Assembly: GCA_023262855.1 (NCBI GenBank)
Contig: JALQYQ010000059.1
Span: forward strand, 1 to 56,119
Direction of reading: 5' to 3'
DNA from: Crocinitomicaceae bacterium
Lineage (GTDB): Bacteria > Bacteroidota > Bacteroidia > Flavobacteriales_D > Crocinitomicaceae
DNA length: 56,119 bases
Of this stretch, positions 53,464 to 56,119 are shown piece by piece (the stretch's first letter is position 1; each line of letters opens with the position of its first letter). The notes beneath the pieces were generated by a model. The model had not been told where the DNA came from and ran no database searches. It was given only the letters and a program-made list of their open reading frames with translations. Both the position numbers and the translations under genes were made by a program.

Positions 53464-53489
53464 TACCTGAACGAACTTATTTATCTTAG
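53460..53489 (+). promoter_or_regulatory. promoter of the M42-like peptidase gene (near-leaderless)
   Basis: TTG (53460-53462), 19 nt, then TATCTTAG (53482-53489, one base from TAnnTTTG). The ATG follows after TAAA, so the mRNA is probably leaderless. The TTG overlaps the YigZ stop region. Confidence 0.45.
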
Positions 53490-53493
53490 TAAA

Positions 53494-54417
53494 ATGGAAC
53501 TATTAAAAAAACTTACAGAAATACGCGGTGTTTCTGGAGATGAAGCTGCAATAAAAGAATTTATTATTGATTATGTAAATACACATGCGTCAACATGGAA
53601 AACACAACCAACAATTGTGGAGGGTGATGGATTTCAGGACTGTGTGATTTTAATTTTTGGTAAACCTACAACTGCAATTTATGCGCATACTGATACAATT
53701 GGATTTACTGTTGGTTATGATAAGGAGTTGATAAAAGTTGGAGGACCAAGAACCATTGATGGAATGCAGCTTGTTGGTAGTGATTCTCAAGGTGAGATTG
53801 TAACAGAATTAATGGTTATTGAAGAGGAAGATGGTTCACGTCAATTGAAATATGTGTTTGATCGCGTGATTGATCGCGGAACTTTACTCAGTTTTAAACC
53901 AGATTTCCGTGAAACAGAGGAATATGTTCAATCGCCATATATGGATAATCGTTTGGGGGTTTGGTCGGCATTAAAAGTAGCGTCCACGCTTGAAAATGGT
54001 GTAATTGTCTTTTCAACCTACGAAGAGCACGGAGGGAATTCAGTTGGATTTTGTGCTAAATTCTTGTTGGAGAATTACGGAATTCGTCAAGCATTGATTT
54101 CTGATATTACTTGGGTAACACATGGCGTGGTGCATGCAGGAGGAGTAGCTATTTCCATGCGTGATAGTTGGATTCCACGAAGATCATATTTGAATAAAAT
54201 AATTGAATTAGCAAAAGAATCAGGTGTTGAGTTTCAATTAGAAGTAGAATCGGCAGGGGGAAGCGATGGAACAGCTTTGCAAAAATCAGATTTGGCAATT
54301 GATTGGTGTTTTATTGGAGCACCTGAAGACAATGTTCATACACCGGATGAAAAAGTATTCAAGTACGATATTATGTGCATGGTTGAATTGTATCGCTATT
54401 TGATGAAACATTTGTAA
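53494..54417 (+). CDS. M42-like aminopeptidase/peptidase
   Basis: A 307-residue cytoplasmic metallopeptidase of the M20/M42 clan. Seen: IYAHTDTIGFTV (first His and Asp), SPYMDNRLGVWSALKV (bridging Asp), FSTYEEHGGNSVGF (catalytic Glu pair), ALISDITWVTHG (second Asp) and APEDNVHTPDEKVF (final His). These metal positions match M42 glutamyl/leucyl aminopeptidases (FrvX-like). The chain is shorter than the usual 340-360 residues, with a reduced insertion domain. It may take part in intracellular peptide turnover. The gene has its own promoter and precedes corA by 23 nt. Confidence 0.85.
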   Translation: MELLKKLTEIRGVSGDEAAIKEFIIDYVNTHASTWKTQPTIVEGDGFQDCVILIFGKPTTAIYAHTDTIGFTVGYDKELIKVGGPRTIDGMQLVGSDSQGEIVTELMVIEEEDGSRQLKYVFDRVIDRGTLLSFKPDFRETEEYVQSPYMDNRLGVWSALKVASTLENGVIVFSTYEEHGGNSVGFCAKFLLENYGIRQALISDITWVTHGVVHAGGVAISMRDSWIPRRSYLNKIIELAKESGVEFQLEVESAGGSDGTALQKSDLAIDWCFIGAPEDNVHTPDEKVFKYDIMCMVELYRYLMKHL

Positions 54418-54440
54418 TTTGTCAAACTATTTGAAAAGGA

Positions 54441-55454
54441 ATGGATAACAATCAAGCTTGTCAGCTGTTTAAATATGATCATGAATTTTTCTTGGTTACG
54501 AAGAATTCTCCGGAGTATTTTGCGAACGAATTTGTCGAAAATGCGATTGATACAGATTATGTTTCATGGCTTAATTTTCATGGAATAAATGAGAAACAAC
54601 ACATTGATCGTTTGTGTGAACATTTGTCAATTGACAAATTAACTGTTGAGGATATTTATCAGGAAAAACGCCGTCCAAAATTGGAAGAATATGCGAATTA
54701 CATGTTCTTTTCGATTCGTTCAGCTCTTCCTGATGAGAACAACACGTTTATTTTACAACAGGAACAAATCAGTTTTTTGCTAGGTAAACATTATTTGATT
54801 TCGTTTCAGGAAAAAAGTTCCGATCACTTCACGGATGTTCGCGACCGAATCGAAAAAAAACGGGGGAAAATTAGATTGAAAGGTCCTGACTTTTTGCTTT
54901 TCAGAATGTTGGATGCAATTGTAGATAATTACTTCGAAGTTTTGGAAGATATCACGGATTCAATTCAAAAATTAGAATTGAAATTGTTGAGAACTGCTTC
55001 AAGCGAAACTTTGCAATTAATTGAATTCCAGAAGCGAAAGTTAATTGAATTGCGAAAAATTGTATTACCATTAAAAGAAGTTACGTTTCAATTAGACAAA
55101 TTAAATAGTCCATTTATTTCAAAAGACAACGCACATTACTTTGCAGATTTAAAGGAGAATTGTTTGGCTGTATTGGAAGAAATTGATGCAAATAAGCAAA
55201 TCTTGGAAGGAATGGCTAATTTGTATTATGCTGTTCAGGGACAACGTATGAATGAAATTATGAAGGTATTGACGGTTGTCAGTGCTATTTTTATTCCTTT
55301 AACCTTTATTGTTGGAGTTTATGGAATGAACTTTGAAAATATGCCTGAGTTGAAATATAAATATGGCTATTACACGGTTGTTGCTGTTATGTTTGCAATT
55401 GCTATTACGCTGGTTCTCGTTTTTGTAAAACGAGGTTGGCTGAAGAAGAAATAA
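54441..55454 (+). CDS. corA: CorA-family magnesium/cobalt transporter
   Basis: A 337-residue divalent-cation channel of the 2-TM-GxN family. The large N-terminal cytoplasmic domain is acidic and helical. Two C-terminal transmembrane helices are present (about 272-292, VLTVVSAIFIPLTFIVGVY, and 308-328, YYTVVAVMFAIAITLVLVF), with the signature YGMNF (GMN about 294-296) between them and a short basic tail (KRGWLKKK). It forms pentamers importing Mg2+. It follows the peptidase gene and ends before a bidirectional terminator shared with pckA. Confidence 0.95.
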   Translation: MDNNQACQLFKYDHEFFLVTKNSPEYFANEFVENAIDTDYVSWLNFHGINEKQHIDRLCEHLSIDKLTVEDIYQEKRRPKLEEYANYMFFSIRSALPDENNTFILQQEQISFLLGKHYLISFQEKSSDHFTDVRDRIEKKRGKIRLKGPDFLLFRMLDAIVDNYFEVLEDITDSIQKLELKLLRTASSETLQLIEFQKRKLIELRKIVLPLKEVTFQLDKLNSPFISKDNAHYFADLKENCLAVLEEIDANKQILEGMANLYYAVQGQRMNEIMKVLTVVSAIFIPLTFIVGVYGMNFENMPELKYKYGYYTVVAVMFAIAITLVLVFVKRGWLKKK

Positions 55455-55470
55455 AAAATTTTAGAGCAAC

Positions 55471-55500
55471 AAAAAAGCCCCGCAAATGCAGGGCTTTTTT
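55471..55500. terminator. bidirectional rho-independent terminator
   Basis: A6, then the stem GCCC-GC / GC-GGGC, with one C-A mismatch and an AAAT loop (55477-55494), then T6. It serves corA and, on the other strand, pckA. Confidence 0.85.
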
Positions 55501-55517
55501 ATGTGTTTATCTTCAGC

Positions 55518-56119
55518 TTATGCCAACACTTTCGGTGCAGCAGCTAAAATTTCAGGGCTTGTTTCAGCCGCGAATTTCTCGAAGTTTTTAACGAATTTTG
55601 CTGCCAAGCTATTAGCTGTCTCATCGTATGCAGCTTTGTCAGCCCAAGTACCTCTTGGATTTAAAATTTCAGTTGGAACGTTTTCACATTCAGTTGGAAC
55701 CGCTAAATCAAAAATTGGCAATGTTTCGTATTTTACGTTGTCCAATTTACCTGTTAAAGCAGCAGTAATCATAGCACGTGTGTAAGACAATTTCATGCGA
55801 CTTCCAACTCCGTAAGAACCACCAGTCCAACCAGTGTTGATCAACCAAACTTTAATGTCTGTTCCTTCTAATTTTTCACCTAATAATTTCGCGTATTTCG
55901 CAGGGTGAAGCGGTAAGAATGCAGCTCCGAAACAAGCAGAGAATGTTGTTGTTGGTTCAGTAATACCAACTTCAGTTCCAGCAACTTTTGCAGTATAACC
56001 AGACATGAAGTGATACATTGCTTGTTCTTTCGTCAAACGAGAGATTGGAGGAATAACACCAAATGCATCAGCTGTTAAGAAGAAAATGTTCTTAGGTGCA
56101 TTTCCAATTGATGGAGTTG
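55518..56119 (-). CDS. pckA: phosphoenolpyruvate carboxykinase (ATP), C-terminal part (5' end outside window)
   Basis: The 3' part, about 200 codons, of ATP-dependent PEP carboxykinase, which converts oxaloacetate and ATP to PEP in gluconeogenesis. The frame stays open to the right edge: before the internal Met at 56036 it reads [19 protein letters not shown], an invariant block near the nucleotide-binding site. [19 protein letters not shown] sequence ([15 protein letters not shown]), [16 protein letters not shown] and [18 protein letters not shown] follow, all conserved in PckA. The C-terminus ends AAPKVLA. Length beyond the edge cannot be judged; a complete protein would be about 530 residues. 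Confidence 0.96.
   Translation of the reverse strand, partial: TPSIGNAPKNIFFLTADAFGVIPPISRLTKEQAMYHFMSGYTAKVAGTEVGITEPTTTFSACFGAAFLPLHPAKYAKLLGEKLEGTDIKVWLINTGWTGGSYGVGSRMKLSYTRAMITAALTGKLDNVKYETLPIFDLAVPTECENVPTEILNPRGTWADKAAYDETANSLAAKFVKNFEKFAAETSPEILAAAPKVLA

Overview
The window looks like one contiguous, AT-rich chromosomal segment of a Bacteroidota bacterium, most probably Flavobacteriales. The evidence is: three secreted proteins ending in type IX secretion (T9SS) C-terminal sorting domains; a SusC/TonB-type receptor with an N-terminal carboxypeptidase-like domain; three DUF1573 proteins; a DnaE with an N-terminal DnaQ-type exonuclease; a short primary sigma factor without region 1.1; TAnnTTTG-type -7 boxes in front of many genes; and almost no Shine-Dalgarno sequences. 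A Fluviicola/Crocinitomicaceae-like origin is my guess only. I see no insertion sequence, prophage, CRISPR array, rRNA or tRNA.

Layout. 1-236: end of a DnaJ-domain protein. 258-4983: RsmI-like methylase and LMW phosphatase, then rpoD and priA. 5018-12194: DUF4249-like lipoprotein, two-domain VOC protein, patatin/outer-membrane protein, THUMP RNA methyltransferase and citrate synthase. 12333-14507: secreted dipeptidyl-peptidase. 14854-23094: a same-strand block (lamin-tail T9SS protein, TonB receptor, T9SS endonuclease I, a 5'-nucleotidase split over two genes, a beta-barrel) that reads as an extracellular DNA scavenging locus. 23164-25598: lipoamide dehydrogenase, DUF3788 and DUF6526 proteins. 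25664-31831: RND efflux operon (tetR, tolC-like, MFP, RND) with a palindromic operator. 32013-34627: dapD, ruvX, def and a small lipoprotein. 34711-36081: three DUF1573 genes. 36212-42032: dnaE, a SirB1-like protein, a candidate 21-codon gene with its own terminator, and a small lipoprotein. 42033-45670: membrane patatin, arginase-family hydrolase, thioesterase. 46016-47446: dnaA. 47669-52725: a glycine-rich T9SS surface protein and envelope lipoproteins. 52849-55454: YigZ, an M42-like peptidase, CorA. 55518-56119: 3' part of pckA.

Most of the window is housekeeping: replication, primary sigma factor, TCA cycle and gluconeogenesis, lysine/peptidoglycan precursor synthesis. The points most worth a second look are the eDNA locus, the repeat/palindrome structure in the dnaA leader, the orphan 21-codon gene at 41551, the duplicated DUF1573 genes with duplicated promoters, the TetR operator, the repeat cluster between dapD and ruvX, and several -7 boxes lying only 3-4 nt from a start codon, which suggests leaderless mRNAs. 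I found no clear new defence or mobile system.
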